Shown: piece after piece, positions 63,596 to 64,000 of the stretch
Position numbering within the stretch: position 1 is the first letter of the stretch
Layout: each line of letters begins with the position of its first letter
Assembly: GCA_026122225.1 (NCBI GenBank)
Contig: JANEZZ010002656.1
Span: 124,001-188,000 of the forward strand
Source of the DNA: Heloderma charlesbogerti
Taxonomy: Eukaryota; Chordata; Lepidosauria; Squamata; Helodermatidae
Direction of reading: 5' to 3'
DNA length: 64,000 bases
The notes under the pieces: model-generated
What the model was told of the DNA's origin: nothing
Database searches by the model: none
What the model saw: the letters and a program-made list of their open reading frames with translations, nothing else
Made by a program: the position numbers and the translations under genes

Positions 63596-64000
63596 GGGAT
63601 GTACGAAAGTCACTTACCTTTCCGCTGATTATGTTGATGGTGGGTGGGGTGGCATTCTGTCCCTCCCCGTGGAATCCTCGATGGGGGGGGAGGCGATCCG
63701 TTCCTCCCACCCAGAATCCTCCATGGCCGGCTGTGCTCCGCGGCAGCCCCGTGGTGCAGCCAACCAGGCCCAGGTCAGAGCCATCCGTAGCCAGATTTCT
63801 GGCCGCGGAGGGCTCTGGGTAAAAAACAAAAAACAAACGTGTACGCAAATGGAGGACAAAAATAAAGAGGAACGCAAATAGCATAGCGGGAGCTATTTGC
63901 GTCCCTTTTTGATTCACCGTTTTAGCCTACGTAAATACGCCACAATTTGCGTACGCGGTGTTGTTGTTGTTTTTACCCAGCCATGATAGGCTATGTAAAT
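63596..64000. mobile_element. Family-1 B1-end copy running off the window
   Basis: The left tip is TAGGGATGTACGAAAGTCAC with a minus-strand donor near 63613. Two G-rich subterminal units follow, then GCAAATAGC hairpins and palindrome arms to the window edge. Confidence 0.85.

Overview
The window reads as intergenic or intronic DNA of a vertebrate, most likely a squamate reptile (lizard or snake). Evidence: several BovB (RTE-clade) LINEs, CR1-like and L2-like LINE 3' ends, tRNA-derived SINEs of the kind common in lizards, a Ty3/Gypsy retrotransposon, and many long microsatellites. BovB is abundant in squamates and ruminants, and this CR1/SINE mix is sauropsid-like. The species cannot be told. 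I find no host protein-coding exon, functional tRNA, rRNA or CRISPR. The open reading frames with recognisable similarity are broken retrotransposon ORFs; the rest are chance frames.

The dominant content is a dense set of non-autonomous DNA transposons. About 21 blocks (roughly 15.6 kb, about a quarter of the window) belong to one superfamily (family 1). Its ends read TAGGGATG...CATCCCTA. Most complete copies have an 8-bp target duplication, often perfect, which places them in the hAT superfamily. The interiors code for nothing. They are chains of palindromes: a 40-bp unit built on GATAGGCTACGTAA / TTACGTAGCCTATC, a GCAAATGGCGG / CCGCCATTTGC unit, and an ATAAGG / CCTTAT-flanked unit. These are capped by CpG-rich ends of a few interchangeable types (A1, A2, B1-B3). 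Nearly every end carries a consensus splice donor (AGGTAAGT) pointing out of the element: about 21-25 bp from the tip in B ends and about 110-130 bp in A ends.

Layout. 1-4560: a 98-bp tandem duplication, a BovB fragment split by a family-1 copy, and a SINE with an internal minisatellite. 5.4-8 kb: two family-1 copies. 8-11 kb: sparse. 11.1-14.3 kb: a family-2 element with a 182-bp palindrome and two family-1 copies. 16-24.5 kb: families 2 and 3, CR1 fragments, BovB fragments, microsatellites and a short hAT-like MITE. 25.5-34.5 kb: four family-1 blocks, including a three-level nest (30535-32183) and two foldback copies. 34.7-39.5 kb: a Gypsy element (minus strand) inserted in a family-1 copy and itself hit by two more. 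40.5-47.4 kb: families 1, 2 and 4. 48.8-56.5 kb: an almost full-length BovB split by three family-1 insertions, and two copies of a short CR1/L2-like unit. 57.3-64 kb: families 3, 5, 1 and L2-like sequence, ending in a mosaic of at least four family-1 copies that runs off the window.

No transposase is recognisable here, so all hAT-like copies must have been mobilised in trans. The nesting gives an order: BovB and Gypsy first, then family 1 inside them and inside family 2.
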